Shown one piece after another: positions 37,989 to 49,940 of a stretch of 64,000 nt of DNA. The stretch comes from Isoetes taiwanensis (Eukaryota > Streptophyta > Lycopodiopsida > Isoetales > Isoetaceae). The stretch is from assembly GCA_021234155.1 (NCBI GenBank), contig JAJEKV010000097.1, forward strand, positions 560,001 through 624,000, given 5' to 3'. The position numbers and the translations under genes are program-made. A model generated the notes under the pieces. It did no database searches. It had not been told where the DNA came from and saw only the letters and a list, made by a program, of their open reading frames with translations. Position 1 is the stretch's first letter, and the number at the start of each line of letters is the position of its first letter.

Positions 37989-40900
37989 TCAGATTTTAAG
38001 CAGTAGAGAACGATGTTCATCTACAGCCTTAATATATGATCCTACTTTGAACAATTGCAACTGAAACAAAGATCTAAAATCAGCTACATGTATGTTGAAT
38101 TTCTCTCTAAGTTCTTCATATGCTGGGCATTCGGCAAATACATGATCTTCGTTTTCAATGTCACCTGTATTGCACAAACTGCAGAGCCTCTCGTCCACTG
38201 GAGTTTTAGACCACCGACCTGTCTCTATTGCCAATCTATGGGAACTTAATCTATACCGTGCCATAACTTGCTTGAAAAATCTCGGTATCTCAGCTCTCAA
38301 ATATGCTTGATCACCATATGAATCTAAAGGGTTCACCTCCCTATAATGTATCATTCTGCTCCCTTGTTCAGACCACATACGCGGCCGGACGCCAAGATGT
38401 TCAAGCAATTCTCTCGCATCTTTTTTGTTGTCTGGCCAATTAACACTTGATAGCCCCCATTGCCCCGCCCATTTCATCACGTTTTCCATCCAGCCCTGTT
38501 CGGATGACTTTCAAGATAGCCTCGATATGATAATCAATGCGTGGACAAGCTCTTAAGTCTATTCACAAAGTTTCTGATCGATATAAAGCCTCTATTTCCA
38601 AGGGATACAAAACTGTTTACGCAAGCAAAAGAGCATATGGGATCGTACTTTTGACACCCAGCTCTTCCCCGATAAACTTTTTTTTGCACCGACTCTACCC
38701 GCAACGAGTCTTGAAGGCGACCTGCGCCCCAAATTGGAGAACCATAAAGAACTCATTGGCACCACTAAGGACCTGTATAAAAACTTTTTTCAGCCCCCAA
38801 TCATACAAGGATATACTAGAGCACCGTGATAACATCCCATATAGTGCCGCTTTCCCCCCGCGATTCGTCTTTTTATACATTCCTTCCAGCTATAATTTGA
38901 CGAAAAATCAATCCCAAGGTACTTAAAACTCTCCACATTATCCACAGTAACCCCCTGATATGTAAACTTTGGTCTATCCCTTGTACCGAAGATCATAATC
39001 TTCGTCTTAGCTATGTTCACTTTCATATGCCTCTTTACACAAAATTCTTCCAAAGTGCATCCAAATGAGCCTGTAATGCTGCCCCCTTAGTTGCCAAGAG
39101 TGCTACATCGTCAAGATACAGTAATAATTGAATCACATATTCACCCAGCACGGTCCCTGCCAATGAATGAGCACGCATCCATTCGTCCAGTTCATCTATA
39201 AACAGACCAAATAGAGTAGGAGACAGTGGGCATCCCTGTCTTACTCCAATGTTGTTTCTCACTACGGAGTTCAGGTCCCGAGCTAACGATATTAGAACTT
39301 CAGAATATAATTGTGATACTGCTCCTTTAAGTTCATCTCGAACCCCTAACTGCACCATGCGGTCTCCCAATTCATTCCTCTGGACTGTGTCAAACGCCTT
39401 AGTAAAATCAATGAAAGCAACATACAAGGCTTTATTTGGACTTTTTGCTCGTTCAATCAATGCTCTCAATGTCAAAACATGATCTAAAGTGTTATGTTCA
39501 ACTCGGAAACCAGCTTGGCAAGGAGATCTTCTTTCATTCTGCTCGGCCCATGCACTCAACTTCTGTTCTAAGAGTGTGCCCAAGATCTTAGTAAACGTGC
39601 TCCCTATTAGAATCGTTCTGTAATTCTGAACCTGTCTTTTGTCTCCCGACTTATACACTGGATGGACCCTGTTTAATTTCCAAGTATCTGGTAGACCGAA
39701 CTTGAGACTGTTATTTAGACAACTGGTCAGCTTTTCCATTGTATTCTCACCACCCCACTTGAACAACTCTATGCACAATCCATGAGCGTCATGAGCTTTC
39801 CCACTATCCATGTTGGCTAATGCCTCTATCACATCTTCTGTTGTGAACAGATCTGTACTTGGGGCTGAGAAAAACATGTTATTTTCATCTGCCACTGCAT
39901 ATAGACTCACCACTAGTTGTTGTAGATCATCTTTGATCTAAATTTGGTCGCTCGATCCCGCTTTGTAGCTTTTTCCAAAAGGCCTTGGGTGATACTATAA
40001 GCTGCTCACTCGGCTCCCCTTAGTGTGTTTTTATAATACGATGCGCTTTTTCGCTCTCAAGAACTTTTTATACCATGTGGGTTTATGTGCAGAGCCACCG
40101 GAATTCTAGCCCGAGCCAAAGACATTCCCGATCCCACCGGGCATTATTAGGTCTCCCTTGTAATTGGTTTTTAGTGAAGCCAAAGATCTCTTCACCGCTT
40201 GCATAACTAAGCCAAACAAAATGCTTTTCATCATGTTGGAACACTCGGTCCCACGCGTCCGAGCCAACAGCTCTTCTATCCTTTGCTTATATGCCAGGTT
40301 ATGCTTATGATTTATTTTGAGTCTAGGATGAAACAATTGCTGCTTTGAACTAGCTTCACACGACATACTTATATCCACCGCAAAGGGATATGATCCGATT
40401 CAATGCTTTCTCTCCCAAGGTAAACCGTTTCACCAAAGATGTAATCACTTGTCGCCACATAATCCCACTTTCGAACCCATGTGATTAATGCATGTGAACC
40501 CTCTAGAATTTTGAAACATGTTTAAACCATTCATAATTTTCAGATTATTCACAGTACATAATTCTAAAAGCTTTTCCCCGGTCATGTTCTCCAGACGATC
40601 ATCTGATATCCTATGAAATTGCGGCTCATCTACTTCATGTAAATTCAGATCTGTTAGATTATCAAAGGTAACTGCCTGTTTACTTCCTATTCTTGCATTA
40701 AAATCTCCAATCAGCATTATGTCTCCTCGCCTTCTGTAATTCGCCACGTCCATACATAACCCCTGGAAAGGGTCTGCCCCATCTAAATCTGAACTATTGT
40801 ATATACTTGAGCCTGTAGGTGCAAAGTAGCACGCTCCTAAGAAAAGTTTCTTGATATGTAACCAAATGTATTGCCTATTGGTATCTAATCGATGCAATCT

Positions 40901-41143
40901 TAACTGTTTGAAAATGTTCTCTCGGACATATATTGCTATACCACCAAACCCCCGTCCTGCTCCAATTCTTTTCTCGTTCCATGTATGCTCCATCAGAGTA
41001 AACCCCTCGATCTCAGGCAGCTGGCGAGATTGATGTTCCCATGTCTCTAAGAAAACTAACAGATCCTTACTGTCCCATATGTGTCTTGTTGCTGCAATTT
41101 TAGCCTGACTTAAACCATGCACGTTCCAACAAACAACCTTCAA
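37989..41143 (-). pseudogene. LINE-B ORF2: endonuclease, reverse transcriptase and zinc knuckle
   Basis: The endonuclease starts LKVVCWNVHGLSQAKI at a TTG overlapping the ORF1 stop. It contains FLETWEHQ, GRGFGGIAIYVRENI and LIGDFNARIG (40445-41143). A linker follows (40106-40378), then the RT 39035-39913 with SPCQAGFRVEHNTLDHVLTL, FIDFTKAFDTV and GVRQGCPLSPTLFGLFIDEL. The catalytic box is YLDD rather than YADD, keeping both aspartates. Thumb and C-terminal parts lie at 38700-39053 and 37989-38489, ending in a knuckle CSLCNTGDIENEDHVFAEC. The protein order is complete, but about five frameshifts inactivate it. Confidence 0.85.
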
Positions 41144-41863
41144 GGCCCGAAGCTTCCTAGTTCTTCTTCCCCGTTAGTAACAACTGCCTTCCCATTCCGG
41201 TCCAAAAAGGCTACTACACCTGCTTGTCTTGCATCCTTAACCTTCTGCCATTCTATTTTCCGTGCTTCCAATTGTGATGGACTAAGATCTGCATCAAGCC
41301 AAATCCCTTTCTCCCCTTTCAAAGCACTCCTGTTGTGCATGATTCTGTCTCTCGCTTCCTTGCTTCCAAACTTTACTAGAATTGGACGATTGTGGAAACT
41401 AGGTCTCCCTAATCGCTTCCCTGATATATACTGAGGTTCATGGATATGCATGGTTTCCCTAAAGAATTTTTCAATGACCTCAGATATATCTTCACCTTTC
41501 GCTACGGTAGTCCGAAATTTTTAGGTTCCTGGATCTGATTTCATGATCTCGCGATTTGTTCTGGTGAATCGTCAACTGCTCCTTTGCTGTTTCTGAAATC
41601 AGAGAAGCAAGCTTATTTTCAAGCTCTTTAATCTGGCTATTATAATCAACAGGTTCACATTGCATCCTTGTGGTGTTATCTGTATGAATTTGCTCTCTCA
41701 GAGTTGTGTTTTCGTTTTGCATCTGTGCCAAGGTCTCTCTCATGGAAACAACTTCTTTCTTTAAATCAGATATTTCGGATTTCAATTCTTGAACCAGCAT
41801 TATGATGCATCCCGAATCCCCCTCATATTCTGCAAAATCACCTTTCTTCTGCTTCGGAGGCAT
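41140..41863 (-). pseudogene. LINE-B ORF1
   Basis: ATG 41863 (MPPKQKKGDFAEYEGDSG) opens a coiled coil (VQELKSEISDLKKEVVSMRE). A second frame from about 41451 reads PILVKFGSKEARDRIMHNRS, then GIWLDADLSPSQLEARKIEW, the RRM and C-terminal region. It stops at a TGA that overlaps the first codon-like TTG of ORF2. One frameshift near 41470-41500 splits it. Confidence 0.75.
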
Positions 41864-42393
41864 ACGAATTGCCAAGAGAAAACCGCCCTTCAAGCCCTTC
41901 AAGCGCGCCCTTCAAGCGCCCTTCAAGCGCCCTTCAACCATTATTGTCAATGGTGCATATGGTCAAACAATAGCTCAATGTGCTACTGTATGCCACAAAT
42001 GGACCTGCATGCACCAATACTTGTCTTATGATTTTCGTTCAAAATTGACAAAATAAGCTCATATTGAAGGGGGTTTCTTGTGTCTGGCACCCCCGCACCT
42101 TCTACTTCAATAATCTTTGTAGCATCTCAAGAATGCCAAGAAACCATCTGAACTTCGCCTAAACCCTTTGATTTTCACAAAACTCCTGTGGTCTTTGCAA
42201 AACACTTATGATCTTCTAAAACTCCTGAGAAATGCAGATTGCAAGTTTGGGTCAGCTCTCACCATTGCCTAACTTATATGTTAGTCTCGTGCCAATAAAA
42301 CAGTGCCTTTGGCGATAAAACAGTGTCCTGTTACTTAAGCCATACTAGAATTACAAATAAGATTCAACAAGTCTAAAAAAGTAAGAAACAAAC

Positions 42394-43065
42394 CTGTATG
42401 TCCTAAGCAACCCAAGTCCACGGTAAAATTCAATAAATGCTGATCGAAGCATTTTTTTCAGCATACTGCACCTTCCTTTTTGATAGTTGGCCATCAATGC
42501 CATATAATGTCCTACATGAAAGGTTCATTGAAAGCTGTGGAAGGATGTCTATGTTAGTCATGATCAACCCTGGCATTGCCTTGGCTTTTATCTCTTCAGG
42601 ACCACTGCATGCAATGTTGTTATTAGAATCACAGAATTCTTGCATGTTGTGCAATGTGTTATTTTTTGAATTCTCCTCTCCATTATTGACTGCAGCAAGT
42701 TTTAAAACAGTATTAGCTGCACCATGGTGCCTTCCAAAAAAACAGTAACGAAAAGTGGTCATAATGTAAAAACGATATGATAAGCCTAGAAGAGTCAAAC
42801 AAAAACAAAATTCATAAGAAAAAACTTGAACCCAATTTGATTATTGCCGATCTCATCATCCAACCAACCACAAACAAACTTGTGGATCGAAAGTACTGGA
42901 TGGCAATGGGATATATACCTCTCAAAGAAGCTTCTTGCTTCAACAAGCATTTTCGCTTTTGTCTCATTAACGAGATCACCCCATTGGAGGAACTCAACCT
43001 CTTTGCTCCGTAAAATTTGTTGATTTTTATCAATTGGTCATCTAACCACTTAAAGAATTTTTCAT
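42394..43065 (-). pseudogene. PHO1-like (SPX domain phosphate exporter) gene fragment
   Basis: PHO1 proteins export phosphate; the N-terminal SPX domain senses inositol pyrophosphates. The exon 43065-42919 begins after a tttgtttttag acceptor: DEKFFKWLDDQLIKINKFYG, then, after a one-base shift, EVEFLQWGDLVNETKAKMLV, and a GAG-AG/GTATAT donor. The next exon 42689-42394 begins after cttgctgcag and ends GQLSKRKVQYAEKMLRSAFI with EFYRGLGLLRTYR, a core PHO1 SPX block, before a GTTTGT donor. One extra A in a seven-A run at about 42454 shifts the frame. The next expected exon is absent, and no EXS domain is present. A minus-strand frame further upstream (43189-43371) may be a leader exon. Confidence 0.75.
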
Positions 43066-43948
43066 CTAAAAACAAATGCCCCGTGACAATTTAGAACAAA
43101 TTAGTTTGTTAATCAAGCTATGGCTATGGCAGTAGGCTACTTTCGGAAGCTTCGTAAACCAAAAAAAAAAAACGAATTTTCATAAGATTTACCGGGCAAT
43201 CGGTTCTAGGAGTAGTTCTTGTGATTCTTGAATCAAAAGTTCCGCCCATTCATCCCTTTTGTAAGAGGAGCTCCAAGCTTTAAAATTTTTTCGCGAAATA
43301 AAAATACCTCTTACCGCCATCTTCGAAGTAGGCGAAGACGGCCATTGATGGTGCGGGCAATGAGTAACCAAAAAGGCATGGAACTAAAAGACGGAGCTCG
43401 TGGATGATACCTCTCTACTCTGTAATACTATCTGCAAAAGGGAAATAAAAGTGTTAAATGCAAACAATGCAAGGATCAAGAACTTTCGAAAAAGCCCCAA
43501 GCTTGGATATGAAGAAACGAGAACAGAGCAACAAAACCCACTGGTCCGATCTTACCGAAGCAGTGATCTAGACTGGAGGCAGAGCACAGAAACATAAGAG
43601 AGAATGGGATTTTCGGATGCTAACAGCTCCACATTACTCCTCCGCCAGCTGCAAAAAAGAATCCTCAGCACCAGTGTGCCATACCGAGTAAATGAAGAAA
43701 GCAGTATCGCTGTCTGCCCTGTTGATCCGCTATGCAGCTCGGCTATGGTGTCTTTCATCTTCATCCGCACTATGCCGCTCAGCCATCCACCGCCATATCC
43801 CCAGGACACGTTACGAGAATCTGACGGACAGTATTGTCCAGCAGACACGTGGCAACAAAGGAGAGAAATCGATTGCGGCGCAGAAAAAATACACACGACA
43901 AAAACAGAAAATAGAAAATTGAAACTCACTTATATATGTGTAGATAGA
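43066..43948 (-). promoter_or_regulatory. Putative 5' region of the captured PHO1-like fragment
   Basis: The minus strand contains a TATA-like ACATATATAAG at about 43930-43940, a G-box-like GACACGTGGCA near 43841, a CGGTAAGATC donor near 43553 and a cttttgcag acceptor near 43435, then an ATG-bearing frame at 43371-43189. This looks like a gene 5' end with a 5' UTR intron captured together with the SPX exons. No heat-shock-type repeats are seen here. Confidence 0.4.
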
Positions 43949-46029
43949 AAGCTAAATGAAAGTTAATGGGATTTTTCTATATTAAAACATATGCACTTTT
44001 TTTTTCCACATGCATGTCAAACATGTCGTGGTCTACATGCAACTTTTGCATGCTACCTCTACCATGGCTTTTTGTTTTCACAAATAAGCTCATGAGCTCT
44101 ATGGAACGTGTCTCATATCGTATAAGTTCTCTAAGGTATGTTGCTCCCTTGCCAAATAGTCATTTCATTATGTTGCTCCCTTGCCAAATAGTCATTTCAT
44201 TATGTTGCTCCCTTGCCAAATAGTCATTTCATGGAAGCATAATATTCTTAAGGGCTTATAGTGTCAACAAAAATAAAATATGTTGAACCTCTAGGAAATT
44301 TTTTATTAAGGTCTTCTATTATAAATTGATTTATGTGCAATAGTCATTTATCGTAGCCTTTTTAACAAATTAGGGCCAATGGCCATGTAGAGTTTCGAGA
44401 TGGCAAACTGTGCCTGTAGCCGCATAAGAGGGAGATCCGGCTCCAAGCTTTGGCGCCATACAAATGGCATGACCGATTTGCCAGAAATTTGTATCTAATT
44501 CGGATTTAATCCAGAAGAATCGTGTTTGGATGAAAAATGCTCTGATCTGTAGGGATTATGTTGCAAGATTATGTTGCAAAACCGCCTGGAAATGATACAA
44601 ATGCCTCTGTTTCGCTCTTATTATGAGAAAATAAGCTGTTTACAAACAGAATATAGGCTGGAGGATGGATCTATATGCTAGCTTAGGCATTTTGGAGAAA
44701 CATTCGAATTGTTTTATCTGTAGATGCTTGGAGCAGATGCTTACTTATCCTGCAATGTTGAGGCACATACTGTAACAAAGATATGGCAGACACAAGTTTC
44801 GATTTTGCAGGTGAATACCATATAATGGCTATTCCATACACCAGGATACATCTCTGGTTCTTATTATCAGCAAAAGAAAAGCATTTATAATATGATATCT
44901 TGAAGCATAGTCTCAAAGAAGCATTGTCTCAAAGAATCAAAAACTCAAAGAATCAAAAACTTCAAATGACACCGGACTCCAAAGCTCCACGCAGCAAAAA
45001 TAGTCTCTAGATGATTGTAGGAATTGAGCAAGCTAAGGGCGAGCCGATTTGGCGATTACCAGGCCGAATTTGGGGATTGCCACTTGCATCTAAAGACCCA
45101 TGAGCAGAACAGAGTTTTTCACAGGGCCGATTTCATGATTTTGAGGCCCGATTTGTGATTAGGTGACCCAATTTGATAATTTCTAAGCTGTGGGCACACC
45201 ATGCAAGTTGTAATAGCATGGCAAATAGGCAAGAGTACCTCCTGGACAGCCTAATCAAAATCACCTGGGCCAAAAACAAAAGGAAACAAACTAGATTGGA
45301 CAAAGAAATGAAATATGAACGCCTCATACTCGAAGAAAATTTCGAGATTATAGCCTCCAAAGCTGAATTATAGATTGTAAAACAAAGGGATCCCCAAAAC
45401 TATGGCAACCATTTGTGACCCAGTTCAATACTTCCTGATATTAACGGATATGCTGGATTTAAGCACCTTTCTTCAATTGAGGTCCCTCCTATGAATTCCT
45501 GCAAGTAAAAACAGAGGAATCATAGCTATTTGCATAAAAAAATCAGATGTAAACAGCAAAAATCGAGTGCATGAGAAAGGTTTTGCAGTATACAGTTGCA
45601 TTGCAAATAAATGCCAAAGAAAAAGCACTGATTCCAAAGCTTCAAGCCGGAATAAGGGCTAGCTTGTGCACTGTCATAGCCGAAAATGCCTCCTCTACAC
45701 TTTCGCCCTTACCCTGCTCTTCTAGAAAACAGAAATACTCTTTAAAATGCTCTGGGGTCTGGGGTCTGTAAACCATACATCTCCTTGGAGTGATTGGAGT
45801 GATGAGGACTGCCAACAAAATATTGGCTAAAGCTCCATGACCGTGGCTCCAAAGCTGGAAACTATACATCGCATAAAAGAGGGCCAGCGCCAGCGCCATA
45901 CCATGACGACTGCCAACAAATATTGGCTAAACCTCCATAACCATGGCTCCAAGATCCATAACCGTAGCTCCAAAGCTGAAAAATATGCAGACCACAAAAG
46001 AGCGCCATACCTACCAAAAACAATTTCGA

Positions 46030-46214
46030 CATCCAACAACCGCATATATACTAGCATTCAGAACATTGAAGAATGTTCTAGAATTTCTTGCCATCTTCTA
46101 GAATTTCCAAGACATTCTGGAAGCTGTCACAGCTCCGCCAAGAAACTTCCGGAAGCCACCAGATCCGACGGCCGAGATTGCGAGGGAGTAAATCGACGGT
46201 CAGGATCTGGCGGT

Positions 46215-46217
<3 letters not shown>
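46030..46217 (-). promoter_or_regulatory. Heat-shock-element-like promoter module P2
   Basis: Counterpart of P1: proximal GAATGTTCTAGAA (46071-46083), CTTCCGGAAG (46146-46155) and a TATA box near 46041-46052. The distal motif and ATAATTATA end are lost. At 46217 the sequence passes into a TA repeat, and the terminal inverted repeat of the next element starts at 46247. Confidence 0.6.
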
Positions 46218-46246
<29 letters not shown>

Positions 46247-47556
46247 CAAGAAATTTAGCACGTCCTACGGAGCATGTTCCTACGTTGTAAGTTCCAATTT
46301 TAGCATGTTCCTACGGCTTTGTAAAAGGCCTCCAAGTTAATTGAATGCAAAATTCTTCGTGTCTATGAATAGAATAGAATGCAAGCGTCCATGCAAGTCC
46401 TGCAGGCTAAAACTTTCTTTCATAGCCTTGCAAGCAGTCTATGACAGTCCAATTTACTAGGTTCCTTACCTAATCATTTTGCAAAATAGGCTACGCAAAG
46501 ACGCATTAGCACATATCACCACCATACATAACTTCCTAAATCATACTATCCAACTATAAGAGGGGCTTGAATTATTGCAAAAGCGAATGATAAGCGTCAA
46601 AGTGCCAACACTGTGACTGAACAACACACAATCTTATACAACTGCTTAAGCGTATGATCTAGCTACTTTTGAATTGTTGAACTAAAACACTAGGAAGTGT
46701 TGGAAAAACACGATCAAAAAAATAGACAAATATTAAAAATGACTTGTTGTTTGCAAGTTCCATAGCTCGACGACCATTCAAGTTCCATTGTTGATCCAAG
46801 CTACATTCTTATTATGAATTAAACCTGATTCTATGCTTGGTAAGACCAAATTTTGCAAATGTCACTCATAATCGCAAACATAGACGAATGTGCTATAGAT
46901 TATTTATCTTCTACAACAATAAAACCAGAATTGAAACCATTTTCCCATAGGTGCCTCTTGTGTTAACTTTTTGCTCAAGATAAAATGTTAAATTATAGAG
47001 CTTGTATCCGAAACTAGACTTTATTTTGGCAATTGGCATGGGAGTTCCAAAAGGCTGTAGTGGTATAGTTTTCGTAACACTAACATGCGCAAGTTGTATA
47101 CACTATAAGGATATTGGCATAACATTTAACCATCTATGATTAACCATCTATGGGAGGTGCAGGCCTAGAATTGGGCACATTGTAAATGTTATTCTCAAAA
47201 ACCATGGACTTTCGAATATCACTCAAGGTATGTATCCCACATTTTGTCACTTCTAAGTCTTTGGGGATCTAGCCATGAATTATGCACATTTGGTCTACAT
47301 ATTCCTTTTACACTAGCTTGGTGTCCATCATTTAGCATAAATATAGAATGGTGACCATTTGAAAGTGTGGTACTTTAATGGCAAAGTTGGTGGCAAAATT
47401 ACCTTACTTACACACAATATGCAGTTTGCTTTTGGGCCGTTATCTGCTGATACGAAACTAGACCTTATATTGGCAAATGGCTTGATATTGGCATAGTTTG
47501 CCTAGCACTAACATGAGCAAGTTGTATACACACTATAAGGATATGGGTAGAACGTT

Positions 47557-47695
47557 TAACCATCTATTGTTAACCATCTATGCTAGAGGCATACGGGGAG
47601 CATCACAACACTTATAGAATTTTGGTTTAACCATCTATTGTTAACCATCCATGCTAGGGGCATATGGGGAGGATCACAACACTTATAGAATTTTG
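47557..47695. repeat. 68-bp direct repeat with an older diverged copy upstream
   Basis: TTAACCATCTATTGTTAACC..ATGCTAG(A/G)GGCATA..GGGGAG(C/G)ATCACAACACTTATAGAATTTTGG occurs twice (about 47559-47626 and 47627-47694). A diverged relative sits at 47085-47160, sharing AAGTTGTATACA and TTTAACCATCTATG. Confidence 0.75.
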
Positions 47696-48454
47696 GCCAA
47701 GTTTGATGTATTTGGAGACTACATTAAGGCACGTGCCCTTAGTTTGACACATTGCAAATGTTACTCTCAAATACCTTTAGCCATGTTATATTTTCTTAAA
47801 AGAAAAGGCGACCCACACATTTTGGATATGTACTTATATAGTCTTTTCCAAAGATCTTTGCAATGAAAAGGCACACATTTTTTTTTTTGCATGCTTCATG
47901 CCAAGTGTCTTCAAACCAAGGTACTTCTTTCATGTATTTATACAAAATGCCAGAACAGAAACCGAAAATGCCAAAATGCAGAAAGACAACAAATCCGAGT
48001 CTTGGGCTCTGTTTGAAGACACATCAAAGAATTAGTTGCTGTGCTGGAGCAAATACGCACACAAACAAAAATAAAACTTAAAAACAGGCCGGATTTGAGA
48101 TGTTTGGATGCAGCAAAAATGGTCTCCAGATGATTGTAGGAATCGAGCAAGCTAAGGACGACCCAATTTGTCGATTACCAGCCCGGATTTGGGGATCCTG
48201 CAAGCAAAAACAGAGGAATCATAGCTATTTGCATATAAAAATCACACGTAAAGAGCAAAAATCGAGTGCATCAGAAAAGTTTTTTAGCTGAGGGCTTTGA
48301 ATCCACGACCCTATCAGAAAAAAGTGCCAAAGAAAACCCTCTAATCTGGAATATGAGGATCATCTTGTGCACTGCCATAGCCAGAAACTCGGTTTTGATC
48401 CCAAGGATGAAGCGGACTAACAAGGTTTTAGAATGATCTAGCGGCCTAATGGAC

Positions 48455-48875
48455 TGGCTTCATCTAGTGGATGAAAAGAATTGTTGGGCACTCTTGCAAA
48501 CATCTGCAACTGCCCCCCCCGGAAACCTGTATATTGAGATGCTCCTGAAGACGTATGCGAAATCTGGACAAAAAAAATCTTTGTGTTCACTAGAACTTAG
48601 AAGTTTTGCATTACAGAGAAATACGCCCCACTGCCCAGGTAAACTTACCTTACAAAGAAATTCCCCTGTCGTGGGCTCAATTTTGGGCCGCTTATGACTC
48701 AAACCAAGTCCATCTTCCTGCACCGCCATTTTAGTCTCCATAGCTTCTTTCGGATCTCTCTGATGTTTAATAGAAGCACGAATTTGAGGTCCCTTTCTCA
48801 ACCGTCTAAACATATCCCCAATTTTTGTCATGCCACCAGTGGGAGATTCAACCTCTTGACCGTGCCAGCGCATAT
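48455..48875 (-). pseudogene. Captured exon pair of an unrecognised host gene
   Basis: On the minus strand, an acceptor ggtttag at 48876 starts an open exon to a consensus AAG/GTAAGT donor at 48650. It encodes MRWHGQEVESPTGGMTKIGD, then FRRLRKGPQ and KRPKIEPTTGEFLCK, a basic, possibly nuclear segment. A second acceptor (atatacag) near 48532 leads to FRGGQLQMFARVPNNSFHPL in one frame. It lies downstream of promoter module P3, as VPE lies downstream of P4. I do not recognise the family. It could also be native to the transposon. Confidence 0.45.
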
Positions 48876-49586
48876 CTAAACCAAAACGCTAAGAATTGAG
48901 CTCCTTGTGCACCATAGCAGCTATTCCAAACAGCGGAAAAAAAAGCCACGGTAGGGCTTAATCCTAGGAAGAATTCATGGCCAAGAAGCCACCACCGGAT
49001 TTGAGCGTGGTCCCCTGCGCACTCACCACGCCACAAGAAAAAGAGATAAAACAGAGATCTTGGAGGATTTCATCCTAAAGCAGATTCGGCATGATTCTAG
49101 AACAGGGGCAGCTATTCCGGAGCAGCAGTAGCCATCCGGAAGAAACCATAGTAATCGAAACTTGTATCGAGGAGAGAAACCAAAGTCGCCCCTACACTTC
49201 CCATAGAAACAAAACACATCAAAAAGAAATAAGGGCCATGGCGAGTTCTTCTGGAGCGGACGGCGCTGGATTTGGAGAGAACAAAGAATCAATTAGAGAG
49301 CACAAGAGCCATAAAAAATTAAATTGATGGAGCTAAAACCTGGGCATCAAACAGAACAGTTGCCATAGCTAGAGCCCGAATTGAAAAATAGAATGTCGAT
49401 TATGTGGCAAAGGGCCTGCAATCGAAAGAGCTTCGCCGGCAAGCCACGCCATGTGCAGCCGAGAAAATAGGCAAAAAATACAGGCGCCATAGCCAAGTGC
49501 GCCAAAGATCCGAAAGACTGCCCGATCGAAAAAAATATAAATCTTTGCCATGGGCTCCAACAACGACGAACTTGACCTCCCTTGAA

Positions 49587-49880
49587 TTTAAATAGGGCAG
49601 GCCACAAGCTTATGGAATGTTACAGAATTCACTAGAAAGATCACGAAGATCCGTGGCATTCTAGAAGCCACGGATGGGCCGCCAAGAAGCTTCCGAAAGC
49701 CACCAGATCCGACGGCCGAGATTGCAAGGGAGTAAACCGACGGCCAGGATCTGGCGGTGGGCCGCCAAGAAGCTTCCGGAAGCCACCAGATCCGACGGCC
49801 GAGATTGCAAGGGAGTAAACCGACGGCCAGGATCTGGCGGTATAGATATAAAAGAAGCTTCTAGAAGCCACTCCTAATAA
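49587..49880 (-). promoter_or_regulatory. Heat-shock-element-like promoter module P3
   Basis: Distal GAAGCTTCTAGAA (49854-49866) beside TATAGATATAAAAG, with AAGCTTCCGGAAGC in the repeated block, then TTCTAGAA near 49660. A TATTTAAA box lies at 49587-49594. It matches P1, P2 and P4 in order, but its inner part is tandemly duplicated. The distal edge ends ACTCCTAATAATTATA as in P1 and P4. Confidence 0.6.
49676..49841. repeat. 83-bp tandem duplication within promoter module P3
   Basis: 49676-49758 and 49759-49841 differ at one base. The unit runs from GGGCCGCCAAGAAGCTTCC to GGCCAGGATCTGGCGGT and contains GATCCGACGGCC. Confidence 0.9.
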
Positions 49881-49901
49881 TTATATATATATATTCAGGT
49901 A

Positions 49902-49940
<39 letters not shown>

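Larger units (their letters stand above)
37907..41905 (-). mobile_element. LINE-B, near full-length two-ORF LINE
   Basis: The minus-strand element runs from ORF1 ATG 41863 to an (AAAT)n tail at about 37907-37940. It is the most complete of the three family members, with all domains in order: coiled-coil ORF1, APE endonuclease, RT and CCHC knuckle. Several frameshifts (about 41470, 40440, 39910, 39040 and 38500-38700) break the ORFs. Short direct repeats of CGCCCTTCAAG follow upstream at 41884-41938. Confidence 0.87.
36237..43948. mobile_element. 7.7-kb insertion in U2 with CAAGAAATTTA terminus
   Basis: Starts CAAGAAATTTA directly after a TA, followed by a GC-rich hairpin (36248-36271). It contains LINE-B (nested) and a PHO1/SPX gene fragment, and ends at about 43948 with no inverse CAAGAAATTTA end visible. 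The terminus resembles the ends at 46247, 51359 and 62492. A GATA tetranucleotide lies at both borders (36233 and 43943), but two extra bases make it a weak target duplication. The span 36272-37900 is AT-rich without a recognisable gene. Confidence 0.6.
31916..46217 (-). repeat. U2: second copy of the 6.6-kb unit, split by an insertion
   Basis: Part one, 31916-36236, matches U1 25304-29634. Part two, 43949-46217, matches 29635 to about 31860. The break is between GATA and AAGCTAAATG of U1. The intervening 36237-43948 is absent from U1, which serves as the empty site. Copies are very similar apart from short clustered differences. A 32-bp block (TATGTTGCTCCCTTGCC..) occurs twice in U1 (29822-29886) and three times in U2 (44137-44232). 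Confidence 0.88.

Noticed and set aside
43189-43371. First SPX exon of the PHO1-like fragment
   Set aside because: The translation lacks the usual N-terminal SPX motif and does not join in phase to the 43065 exon.
36233-43948. GATA as a firm target-site duplication of the 7.7-kb insertion
   Set aside because: Two extra bases separate the right GATA from the restart of U2, and the motif is too short to trust.
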